Positions 46,590 to 55,625 of a stretch of 64,000 nt of DNA are shown here, in pieces. This DNA comes from Phyllostachys edulis (lineage: Eukaryota > Streptophyta > Magnoliopsida > Poales > Poaceae). The notes below the pieces were generated by a model that searched no databases, had not been told where the DNA came from, and worked only from the letters and a program-made list of their open reading frames with translations. The DNA is taken from assembly GCA_036346405.1 (NCBI GenBank), contig CM070558.1, positions 2,728,001-2,792,000 on the forward strand, in the 5' to 3' direction. Each line of letters begins with the position of its first letter. Position 1 is the stretch's first letter. The position numbers were made by a program, and so were the translations under genes.

Positions 46590-47140
46590 GTGCATGGCTG
46601 CATGCAATTGAAAGGGAACCAACAATTTAGAAGTGTTTTTAACTCGTCACATTTTTAATATGCGTGTTTGACTCGATTTATCTAATCTTGGATAAGGCGA
46701 TGAGCGAATCGATAGACGCTTGGCTAAGCATATTGTTTCATTGCATTTTGAGAATCCAAATGTAAAACACCTCATCTCAGACTTTAGACCTGAAGCTTTA
46801 ATCATTTTTCCCTGTTTGATAGAATCGATAGCACTGCAAGACTTTAACAAATTATAACATTGTTCTTAGCTTAGCATGTTTCTTATTAGTTGTCCATTCA
46901 TGCTGCTATCCACTTTTCTTTCCAAAGATGAAAGAGATGTCCAATCAAGATGCTAAATCTTAAAAATCATTGGACCATTAAAACATGTATTACCTTCTTC
47001 ATATCAAGCAACCCCTTCTGCTCCATGCTTTCCAACGAATCCACACAGTCTTTCAACCTGGCAATAGCACGTTGATATATCAACCGAAAAATTGACAGCT
47101 GCAAAGGACGAAAAATTGACCTGAGATCATCGGTAGCGAC
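46590..47140. other. AT-rich spacer
   Basis: No reading frame with recognisable content. Short open frames are random-looking. It is probably intron sequence of the captured MCM4 fragment or another captured gene. Confidence 0.35.
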
Positions 47141-47350
47141 GCTGGCGGCCACCACCTCCCCGCCCTACGACTCTGCTGCAGTTGAGCCCCTGGACAGCAT
47201 AGGAGGCAGGGGCGAGCCAGCGGCAGCAGGGATGGGCCAGCAGTGGCGCTGGCGACCACCACCTCCCCGCCCTACGACTCTGCTATAGCCGAGCCTCTGG
47301 ACAGCGTAGGCGGCGGGGGCGAGCCGGCGGCAGCAGGGATGGGACAAGCC
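47141..47350. repeat. 107-bp tandem duplication in GC-rich part
   Basis: A unit starting GCTGGCG(G/A)CCACCACC at 47141 recurs at 47248 with the same order of text (CCGCCCTACGACTCTGCT, GGCAGCAGGGATGGG). Two copies lie head to tail, with scattered differences. Confidence 0.8.
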
Positions 47351-48068
47351 GACGGCAGGAGGCAGCCACGACGCAGCGCAGGAGTGGGCCGAGGGAGGAG
47401 CGCGGGTCGTGGGCGTGGGTGGTGGTGCGGCAAAGCGATCTTGGCCACGGGCTGAGCGAGGCCAAGCCCGATGGCGGCGGTAGTGCCAGGGGGAGGCAGT
47501 TCGCCCATAGCAAAGCACCAAGAGGGAGATGAATGGAGCAGTGGGGAAAGGAAGAGGGAGCCCAAGGCGGCGGGAGGGAGGAAGAGCGAGGGCGCTGCGG
47601 CAGCGAGTGAGGGAGACCGGGGACGGTAGGGGAGGAAGAGGAAAGGGCATGCGGCGCTGGCGGCGCGGACTCAGCGGCTGGATAGGGACTCCGAGGGGGC
47701 AGGAGGAAGGAAGAGGTAGGGCGCGACAGTGGCTGGGAGGGCAGCGGAGAAGGCGTTGGAGAGGGGGATCTGGGGAGGAGAGGGCTTGGGAGAGAGGAGG
47801 AGGAGAGGACTACGGTGGTGGCAGCGGCGGCGAGGAGGAGGCGTTGGAGAGGGGGAGAGGGTGCGCATGAAAGCAGGCGAGGCGAGGCAGAGATCGGGCT
47901 GGAGGCATGGGGCGACGTGGCCTACGCTTGACCGCACCCGCGCACGAAGCACATCACGTCGGATCGAACGATGCGGAAGTGGGCGCACGCGCGATCGGAG
48001 GGGCACTAAAATTAGGGCGACGTGGCCGAGCTTCCGGGGGAGAATCTCTCCGCGTGTTAAATATGGTA
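47351..48068 (-). other. GC-rich, purine-biased segment
   Basis: Strong G+A bias on the plus strand. Minus-strand frames give Pro/Ser/Leu-rich low-complexity text resembling the transit-peptide or 5' UTR ends of grass genes. It may be the captured 5' end of a minus-strand gene. A very similar architecture recurs at 52300-53160. Confidence 0.4.
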
Positions 48069-48157
48069 ACTAGAATGTGACCCACGTTAATGACGCGTCT
48101 ACGAATGGTCTACGAATGGTATTAGGGTAGATGAAAGCAGGTATTTTCATGTGTGTT

Positions 48158-49090
48158 TTGCATCAACACAATAATTTTAGATGTAGCGACATGCTGGACC
48201 ATCATATATACCTTTTATTTTAGGGATACAAAGACAGCACAGAAATAACTCTCTATACAAGTATATTCTACAACATATATTATCATAGATAATGGTTCCT
48301 TTTGTACCTCTTTTGCAAGCCTTATCTGTAGGGCATTCTTTGTGATTTCGGGTTTTTTGATAGTAAGGCTGAAAGATCTATTTGCATAGTGAAAGCATGC
48401 AGTACAAAATGAAATAATCACTGATATGTTGGTCTCAGTGATTCAATGAAAAGGAAAAACCTACAAAATCAGCACTCTCAGTTCTATCCTCACCAGACAA
48501 TAGTCGCATAGGCCACAAAGCCATCGAAGAAATAACTCTACAACAATTATTATCATAGACAATGGCTGTTACATATTTTGAGTAAATGAAAGTATCCTGA
48601 GCTAAGCAAATCATAGCAAAATGTTCCGGCATACAGAATTAGGACCATACTTATTAATATAACAACTCAAGAGTAAGTAACTCTGCAATTAAGACCACTT
48701 ATAGGAAACAATCATGTAAGCATGTAAATTTAGCGCTCGAAACGAATAGGAACTCACTCTTCTGCACAAAATCTACATTTAACAAAAGAAGATAGCCAAC
48801 ACAATAATTTTAGATGTGACATGCTGGACCATCATATACACATCTCATTTTAGAGATACAAAGCTAGCACAGAAATAACTCTCTTGACAGATATATTCTA
48901 CAACAATTATTATCATAGACAATGGTTCCTTTTGTAACTCTTTTGCAATCCTTATCTGGAGACCATTCTTTGTGATTTTGCGTCTTTCAATAGCAAGGCT
49001 GGAAGATTTATTTGCATAGTCAAAGCATTCAGTATAAAATCAAGCAATCACTGGTCTGAGTGATTCAATGAAAAGGCAAAACCTACAAAA
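48158..49090. repeat. Segmental duplication of exon-bearing sequence
   Basis: About 330 bp starting near 48158 (ACACAATAATTTTAGATGT, ACATGCTGGACCATCATAT) recurs from about 48797 in the same orientation. It contains an exon-like minus-strand piece in both copies (PEITKNALQIRLAKEV in the first, KITKNGLQIRIAKEL-like in the second). A partial third match (TAACTCTACAACAATTATTA) lies near 48533. Confidence 0.7.
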
Positions 49091-49261
49091 CCAACTCCTC
49101 TAAGCTCTAGCTCTAAAAAACCGGATCCTTATATGACATTGTTCCTATAACATTAGAATCGCCGATTATTAGTGTCACAGAGAAAAGAATGTGCAAAAAA
49201 GAAAAAGAAAAATAGTGGTAGTTATAGAAAGGGATACAGAACAATAGTAGTCAAGAATGGA

Positions 49262-49322
49262 AGGGCATACTTCGCAAAGCATCAGCGAATGTAGATTTTC
49301 CAACATTTGTTGAACCCTGTAA
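49262..49322 (-). pseudogene. P-loop GTPase-like exon fragment
   Basis: On the minus strand, after an acceptor-like CTTACAG, it reads GSTNVGKSTFADALR, a Walker A / G1 motif (GxxxxGKS). Together with the exon-like pieces at 48.2-49.0 kb it may derive from one organellar GTPase gene. The exact parent is not identified. Confidence 0.4.
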
Positions 49323-50182
49323 GGATGTATGAAATACGCCAAACACCACTATAACAGCTGAGAAGCAGACATGTAACTCCTATTGTTTTAAGTTCTATGA
49401 TTTGAATCATTAAATGTGCTTAGTAAAAAAAAGGAACTAAATATGATACACGTCCTATTGAACGTGCAAAAAACTATGAAATAGGTCTGGATCTTCCTGT
49501 ACTGTGACTAAAAAAAATAGGACATCTAATTGATCACTATTAATTCATAATTATGTGCATCAAGCTATCAGCAATGACCTGATTAATATATGAATGCAGT
49601 TTGTTAAGTTTCCACAAATGGCATCAACTGCGGTGGGGAATAGCATTCGTCAAATAGAAAAATACAATACTATGTGGATATCACTCGAGAATTCATAGAA
49701 TTCAAAAGGCAAGCATAACGAGATCTTCGCTCACGCTTTTTTGGTGGGTTTTCCAAAGATAACAAACATTTCAACCAAAAGACGGTAATTTTCAACCAAT
49801 TTCCTTATGCAATTCAATTTTTATTGGACGAAAACTATGCTTGAGAACTAAAATATGTGCTCACCGTAACGTACTATACTATACAAACCTGACATGCTAC
49901 CCTGAAGGTTAAGGTTGCATGCTCATTTCACTTTACCAAGCAGGTTACCATTATGTTGAGCAAAGGAGGTTAAGATGGAAGAAATTTGACTAACTTATGT
50001 CATTCAACCATACCGATCTCGGGATGAGTGAAACAGCAAAGGGATGCTTAGATGATTTAGGATGTTGTCCTTCCCAGAGACTTGCTCAACAACTGTATTC
50101 AGATGAGCAATTGCTTATAAAACAACTACACTGATTTGCAGCAAAACATGCATAGAAGTAAAAAGTGAAAAAAATTATCTAC

Positions 50183-50834
50183 CTGAGATTCCTTGTGCCG
50201 CCGCATGAGCAAGTATGAGTTTACCATCAGCATCTCCAATGCAATACAAATTCAGGACCTACATGGTAAAAGATGTTTATGTCGCAATGAGTCATGCTCT
50301 GGAGATATTTTTGTAGCAAAGGAAGACAATAATAATAATGATACATGATACTTCCTCCATACTCAAATAGATTCATTTTAGTCCGTGCAGTTAAATTGTT
50401 AAAATTTTGACCACTAATAAACACAAAACTATTTTTGTCTGCCACATAGAAATAATGTTAATAGATTTTCCATAAAAAGTAATTACACATCATTACATGT
50501 TTTAGTAATTTGTATTAACATATAATTAGAAAAAAATAATAGTCAAATGTATGTATTGGTGAGCGTGTCAATATCTGGAACGGCAGGTAAAAGAAGAGCG
50601 TAGGTAGTATGTAATTTAACATACCATATTGGCATTTGTATCCATAACTTGCATCCGCTCGTCAACAGAAACAAAACCACGTTGTATAACAACATTGATT
50701 AGAAAAAAACATATTATTTCTATGTTATTATATTTAAACATTGTATATCTTGGCAGAAGCATTTTATGTACGCACGCCAAAGCCAAGTCCTTTGGTGAAT
50801 GGTGCCCTTCCAAGAGCTATAAGGGCCGTGTCCA
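50183..50834 (-). pseudogene. LPD1: Plastid dihydrolipoyl dehydrogenase fragment
   Basis: Minus-strand exons in natural order: 50834-50774 (VDTALIALGRAPFTKGLGF), 50697-50625 (VVIQRGFVSVDERMQVMDTN) and 50258-50183 (LNLYCIGDADGKLILAHAAA, QGIS), with GT/AG-type borders and AT-rich introns. This is the FAD/NAD-binding part of the E3 subunit of plastid pyruvate dehydrogenase (conserved ATGRAPFTKGL, CIGDANGK and AHAASAQG). The piece is diverged (ATG to ALG; one Ser missing in AHAASAQG). Its retained introns mean capture at DNA level. Confidence 0.85.
50345..50545. mobile_element. Stowaway-like MITE fragment
   Basis: CTTCCTCCATACTCAAATAG followed by AT-rich text with TTTGACCACTAATA and TAATAGTCAAATG resembles a Stowaway or similar MITE with CTCCCTCCGT-type end. 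The right terminus is not clear. Confidence 0.4.
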
Positions 50835-51690
50835 CTGTAAACACAAAATCGACTTTTTCAAATTAAACTAAGTCATTTTAAGAAAAAAGCAAGATCTTTG
50901 ATCCACCGTGAACACAAAATCCCACATTTTCATATGAAAAAAATTTGTAAGAAAACAACAGAATGTTGTTTAGCCCACCATCAATAACATCCATGAGCTA
51001 AACAATGATTTTGACTAATAAAAGAGAAACTAAAATAAATAATGTGAATGTCTGACTCTCTTGTATTGAAAATAGTACCAGCTTAAGGATGTTTCTACTG
51101 TCCCTGACCAAATGTATGTATTGGTGAGAGTGTCAATAGCTGGAACGGCAGGTAAAAGAAGAGTGTAGGTAGTATGTAATTTAACATACCATATTGTCAT
51201 TTGCATCCATAACTTGCATCCGCTCGTCAACAGAAACAAAACCACGTTGTGTAACAACATTGATTAGAAAAAAAACGTATTATTTCTACGCTATTATATT
51301 TAAACATTGTATATACTGGCAGCAAGCATTTTAAACATTGTATATATTGGCAGTAAGCATTTTATGTACGCATGTTTTCGAAGCCAAGTCCTTTGGTGAA
51401 TGGTGCCCTTCTAGTAGCTATAAGGGCCGTGTCCACTGTAAACACAAAATACGACTTTTTCAGATGAAACTAAGTCATTTTAAGAAAAAAAGAAGAGTCA
51501 AGATCCACTGTGAACACAAAATCCCACATTTTCATATGAAAAAAATTGTAAGAAAATAGCAGAATGTTGTTTAGTCCACCATCAATAACTTCCATGAGCG
51601 AAACAATGATTTTGACTAATAAAAGAGAAACTGAAATAAATAATGTGAATGTCGACTCTCTTGTATTGAAAATAGTACCACTTAAGGATG
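50546..51690. repeat. 565-bp tandem segmental duplication inside captured LPD1
   Basis: Sequence from about 50546 (AATGTATGTATTGGTGAG) to 51110 recurs from about 51111 to 51690 in the same order, including the two exons VDERMQV and RAPFTKGLG. The second copy exons lie at about 51256-51184 and 51433-51378 (minus). Copies differ by scattered substitutions and small indels, and the second carries a short internal repeat of TTTAAACATTGTATAT. Confidence 0.85.
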
Positions 51691-52299
51691 TTTCTCATCT
51701 CCCGATCAAAGACTTGTATCTCGAGTGATACTTCTCAAAATATAACACTATAACCATCAAGCAGGTAACACTTTGCCAACACAACCCCTGTCCTGAACCG
51801 TGACTACACTTTCATATCTGGAATCGGGGGATGTTTTCTAATCATCTCCTCTCCAATTTCTACTTTGTTTCGCCTCTTTTCTCAAAACCAAAACAGAGAA
51901 CTGATCAAACCAACCTCATGCTCATCATCTATTCATAGGCACCCAAATCCCCTAGTACAATGCGAGAAGCCCATCGAAACCAATTTTGCGTGATTCCAGC
52001 AACCAATTCGTGCGCCAAAAACGAACAACCCGCCCTCCGGCATGGCTGCATCAGACCAACAAATTCTAGGGCCTACGCGCAAGAGAAGCATGAGGCCATA
52101 GGGGGAGATGGGGGGTACGATACCGCGAGGGTGTCGACGAAGTAGCTGCCGAGAAAGCGGGGGAGGACGTCGACGATGACAGCGTGGAAGGCGGCGATGG
52201 CCAGCGAGCACCGATCCATGCAGAATGACCGCTCCTCGGTGGTGAACACTCACCGGGCCCGGTGTAGAAGGGACCCATCTGCATCCGCCTCCCGCCCCA
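51691..52299. other. Spacer with degenerate exon-like text
   Basis: No assigned gene. The stretch 51960-52260 becomes GC-rich toward the right and leads into the purine-biased block. It might be the 5' end of a captured gene on the minus strand. Confidence 0.3.
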
Positions 52300-53160
52300 T
52301 CGCCTTTCGGGGTTGGGGACTGTGAGAATCATCTACTGGCTACTGGCTCCTCTGTTTGCGCTATGTGTCGACCTCTGTGAGTGCGTGCGACCGTGGGGGA
52401 AAACACTCGGAGGTGAGTCGCCACGAGGGCTAAGGAGGCAGATGATGCGCGGCGAGGCTGCCAGACGCGCGCGTGGAAGAAGAGTCACGGGAGGCAGGCA
52501 AGCACCAAGGACTGGGGACGGTGGGCTAGGTGGGCGCAAGGCGGGGGGGGAGGCAGGCGGCCGAGCAAGCGGGTGAGGAGGGAGACCGAAGCGGAGGCAG
52601 AGCTCGGCGGCGCGGTAGACGGGGTGGAGAAGGTGGAGGCGGCGTCACGAGGAAGGGAAAGGACGCGGTGCTGAGAAGGGTGGAGAAGGCTCTGGTGCGG
52701 TGGGAGAAGGGGAGGTGGTGTCGTGGGGAAGTGTGAGGCGGCGGTGCGGAGAGGGGAGCAAAGGGAACGGCGGCGCTGGGAAGATGAGTGGCGATGGGGA
52801 GGGAGGCATCGAAGGGGAAGGGAGGGGAAGAGTCGGGAGGATTCCATCTGGGAGAAGGGAGGCTGCGAGGGGAGGAGTGACGCACGGAGTAGGTCGAGGT
52901 GGCGGCACGGAGTAGGTCGAGGTGGGCGGGGGAGGGAATCTGCGAGGGCGCCTGTCAATCGGAAGCGATTAAGGGGAGGAGAAGACCGAGGGGTGGGAGG
53001 AGAAGAGGGAGGGAGCGAAGCGGCGGGGGAGGGAGACCAGGGAGGGCGGGGAGGTAGAGGGACGGCCGTGGCGCAAGGAAGAGGGAGAGGGAGGGGATAG
53101 GGGAAAGCAGCGAGGAGATGGAAGGAGTAGCTCTCTGGGCGACGTGGCCGCTTTAGCGCC
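52300..53160 (-). other. GC-rich purine-biased segment of unit 2
   Basis: Long minus-strand frames (to 244 codons) translate to Pro/Ser/Arg/Leu-rich text without domains. Plus-strand frames are Gly/Arg/Glu-rich. Frames on both strands are open because of the composition, so none is called as a gene. Confidence 0.45.
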
Positions 53161-53580
53161 TTTCCTTCACACGACGAGGCAGAGCAGAACGGCACCATGA
53201 AAGCAGATTGGACGGCCAAGAGCCCACCGAAGTACGATCCGACGATCCGCCTTTTGTTGATGACGTGAACGTGCGTGGAGCCAGCCTTTCTTCCAAAAAT
53301 GTATAAGAGGTAATTTGATTAAAAAAACTAGCAAATCCTATTTGTTTTGGCCGGTTGGAATTTTTTTTTTGGGGGGGGGGGTTGTTCTGACAGAACCGAT
53401 TTTCGGTGAAAATAGACCGAAATTTTGAACCACCCGCAACGATGCCGACATTGAGATTTAGCAGCAAACGAGTTGGTAGCATGCCGAACATCCACATCAG
53501 AGGATAAGAATAACATAAGGAAAGAGGCAAAGAGCAATCGTATGGAGTAGATGAGAGGAAGATATTTAGTATGGGCAGGT

Positions 53581-53880
53581 GGAACTGAGAGATAAAGTAG
53601 CATAGCTGGAGAACTGTAGACAAATGTAATGTGTTGAGGTCTAAGATTCTAGAAAAGATAAGTTCTATCACCTCCCCAGGACTTTGCTCTTTTGTTTCAT
53701 ACTCCCACAGCAGGGGGAACTGAGAGATAAAGTAGCATAGCTGGAGAACTGTAGACAAATGTAATGTGTTAAAGTCTAAGATTCTAGAAAAGATAAGTTC
53801 TATCACCTCCCCAGGACTTTGCTCTTTTGTTTCATACTCCCACAGCACAATTTCACTATCAACACTCTTCAGACTCAAGT
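53581..53880 (-). pseudogene. FIE: FIE (Polycomb WD40, ESC/EED homologue) exon fragment, partly duplicated
   Basis: Minus strand reads LKSVDSEIVLWEYETKEQSP ending GE|GTGATAG, an exon/intron border. Plant FIE has the closely similar KSVDSEIVLWEP..TKEQSPGE at an exon end, in the WD40 propeller of the PRC2 subunit. A 135-bp unit holding the exon end and intron start is tandemly duplicated (53581-53715 and 53716-about 53848), so LWEYETKEQSPGE appears twice. No further FIE blades were found in the flanks. Confidence 0.65.
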
Positions 53881-53883
53881 TTG

Positions 53884-54218
53884 CACAGATCAGATGCAGT
53901 CATCCATGAGGAAGTAACCAAATTAGCACTGAGAGAAGGGGTTTTAGTACTAATCTACTGACCGAAAAGGCTGAAGACTTACACTTGTATAGCATGATAT
54001 TATAGGTTCCAGGTACAGTGAGCTGGTATTTTGCACCAACAATGTGTAACCAATTTGAGCACTGTACTGTACCAACTCGTATATCCAACACTTTAAAAGA
54101 CTGAGAAATTTCACCTTTCACCTAGGAAGCAACGATACTTCTCTGAGTTAGCGTACCGGTATCGGATACCATATCCGATACTCATACTGCACCGATATGT
54201 ATTGAAGGAGTATCGAGC
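53884..54218. other. Spacer with TACCGGTATCGG motifs
   Basis: No gene recognised. The right part (54140-54215) contains TACCGGTATCGGATACC and CCGATA repeats that recur near 59090-59130 and 60835-60860, suggesting a repeat into which the LTRs at 54219-59049 were inserted. Confidence 0.4.
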
Positions 54219-54474
54219 TGTTAGACCATGGGGGTAGGTCGTGAATATTGTGATGATGAATAATTGACATTTGGGTTGCACCGCAACATTCGTCTGTTCG
54301 TTCTCGACTTTGTTTATCGAGTACTGTTCATCACGAATACTGTTCATCACGAGTATTATTCGTTACGAGTGCTGTTCACTATACGAGTGCTGTTCGTTGT
54401 TTTCGACTACGCGTACTTGGAAGGACTTTCGACCACCTGGTTGAAAGGTACTTGGCCGAAAGGCTTCGACTGCA

Positions 54475-54662
54475 TGTGGTCGATGGTCGAAAGCTATAGT
54501 GCATGGTCGGTGGCCGGAAGCTACAGTGCATGGTTGGTGGTCAGAAGCTACAGTGCATGGTTGATGGTCGGAAGCTACAGTGCTGGTCATGGACTTGGTC
54601 ATAGACCTGGTCGTAGGCTTGGTCGTGGACCTGGTCGTGGGCCTGGTCATAGACTTGGTCAT
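54475..54662 (+). repeat. Minisatellites GGTCRTGGACTT and 30-mer
   Basis: Roughly four copies of a 30-bp unit (GGAAGCTACAGTGCATGGTT) at 54475-54590, then about six copies of a 12-bp unit (CTTGGTCATAGA and variants) at 54590-54662. The 12-bp array continues at 57884-57945, beyond the inserted solo LTR. Confidence 0.8.
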
Positions 54663-54849
54663 TGTAACATCCTGCTTTTCTAGAGCTCTTAAAAGTTTTC
54701 AAAATAAAAAGAACCATTTGGTTTTAATGAGAGTTCAAAACTTAACTTGAGATTTTAGAAGAACTTTAAGTGACTAAACCAAACTTCAACTAAAATGGTT
54801 CGGTTCTTCTTTGGAGTTGCTTGTGCTCTGCTATGTCTTCCTCTCTGTC

Positions 54850-55045
54850 TGCTTGTCAGGACCTCCCTTGTGTCCTTCAGGACCTCCCCTCATTCGTTTG
54901 GACCTCCCTGTGTCCTACAGGACCTCCCTTGTGTCCTCCAGGACCTCCCCTCGTTCGTTTAGACCTCCCTATGTCCTACAGGACCTACCTTGTGTCCTCC
55001 AGGACCTCCCCTCGTTCGTTTGGACCTCCCTTGTGCTCGATCGGA
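54850..55045 (+). repeat. Minisatellite, about 63-bp period
   Basis: About three copies of a unit built from GGACCTCCCTTGTGTCC, CAGGACCTCCCCTC and TTCGTTTGGACC. It gives open frames rich in Pro, Ser and Leu, which are artefacts. Confidence 0.8.
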
Positions 55046-55359
55046 CATCCCGCTCGATTTTGACCTTCATCGCTTTTGGACCGTTCGATTTGTGTTGGAC
55101 GGTTTGATCTTGTCAGCACGTTCGGATGGTCCAAACGTTCAAATCCTTTGAACCCTTTGATTTCTTTTGGACGGCCTTGATCTGATGTAGCATTCGCCTG
55201 GTCCGAATGTTGCCATCATTTTGGACCGCCCGATCTAGTTAAGTGGTCAAGATCGAGTGGTAGCTTCGGATGGTCCGAACGGCCCAATCGTTTTGACCCG
55301 TTCGATTGTAATCCGACAGCTCCCGCTCCTTTGTGCCTTATCTCGCTATCGCGGACCTC

Positions 55360-55625
55360 CCCTTGGGAGATCTGACCGTCAGGACCTCCCCTTTGATTTT
55401 ATCCGACCGTCAGGACCTCCCCTTAGGAGATCTAACCGTCAGGACCTCCCCCTTGATTTGATCTGGCCGTTAGGACCTCCCCCTTGATTTGATCTGACCG
55501 TCAGGACCTCCCCTTGGGAGATCTGACCGTCAGGACCCCCCCTTGATTTGATCCGACCGTCAGGACCCCCCCTTGAGAAATCTGACCGTCAGGACCTCCT
55601 GGACTTTTTGCAAAGACCTCCCTTG
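55360..55625 (+). repeat. Minisatellite, about 31-bp period
   Basis: Eight or so units of the form GACCGTCAGGACCTCCCC followed alternately by TTGGGAGATCT or TTGATTTGATCC. The last units contain longer C runs. The GGACCTC core is shared with the 54850-55045 array and with the LTR at 1500-1790. Confidence 0.85.

Larger units (their letters stand above)
43690..48068. mobile_element. Gene-fragment-carrying element (Helitron- or MULE-like), unit 1
   Basis: The left margin ACTAGAATGTGACCCGC (43697) recurs at 48069 as ACTAGAATGTGACCCAC, marking repeated element starts. Just before 48069 there is a perfect stem GGAGA/TCTCC (about 48040-48052) followed by AT-rich text and CTAG, which would fit a Helitron 3' end. 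The interior holds exon-like pieces, among them an MCM4 fragment, plus a GC-rich right part. No transposase or Rep/helicase is present. Class assignment is inference. Confidence 0.4.
48069..53330. mobile_element. Gene-fragment-carrying element, unit 2
   Basis: Begins ACTAGAATGTGACCC like unit 1 and, like it, ends in a GC-rich purine-biased segment (52300-53160) followed by GGACGG..GATCCGACGATCC-type text. It contains fragments of plastid dihydrolipoyl dehydrogenase and a P-loop protein on the minus strand, and two local segmental duplications. No transposition genes are visible. The right boundary is uncertain. Confidence 0.4.

Noticed and set aside
52485..53219. 244-codon minus-strand Pro/Ser-rich frame
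   Set aside because: Composition-driven: purine bias on one strand leaves few stops. No domain, and overlapping open frames exist on both strands.
53153..53878. 241-codon minus-strand frame that looks like a hydrophobic protein
   Set aside because: It runs through a recognisable exon into intron sequence, and half of it is a tandem duplication. The hydrophobic text comes from T-rich intron.
54850..55625. CRISPR-like array
   Set aside because: The repeats are minisatellite units without unique spacers of constant length, in a plant LTR.
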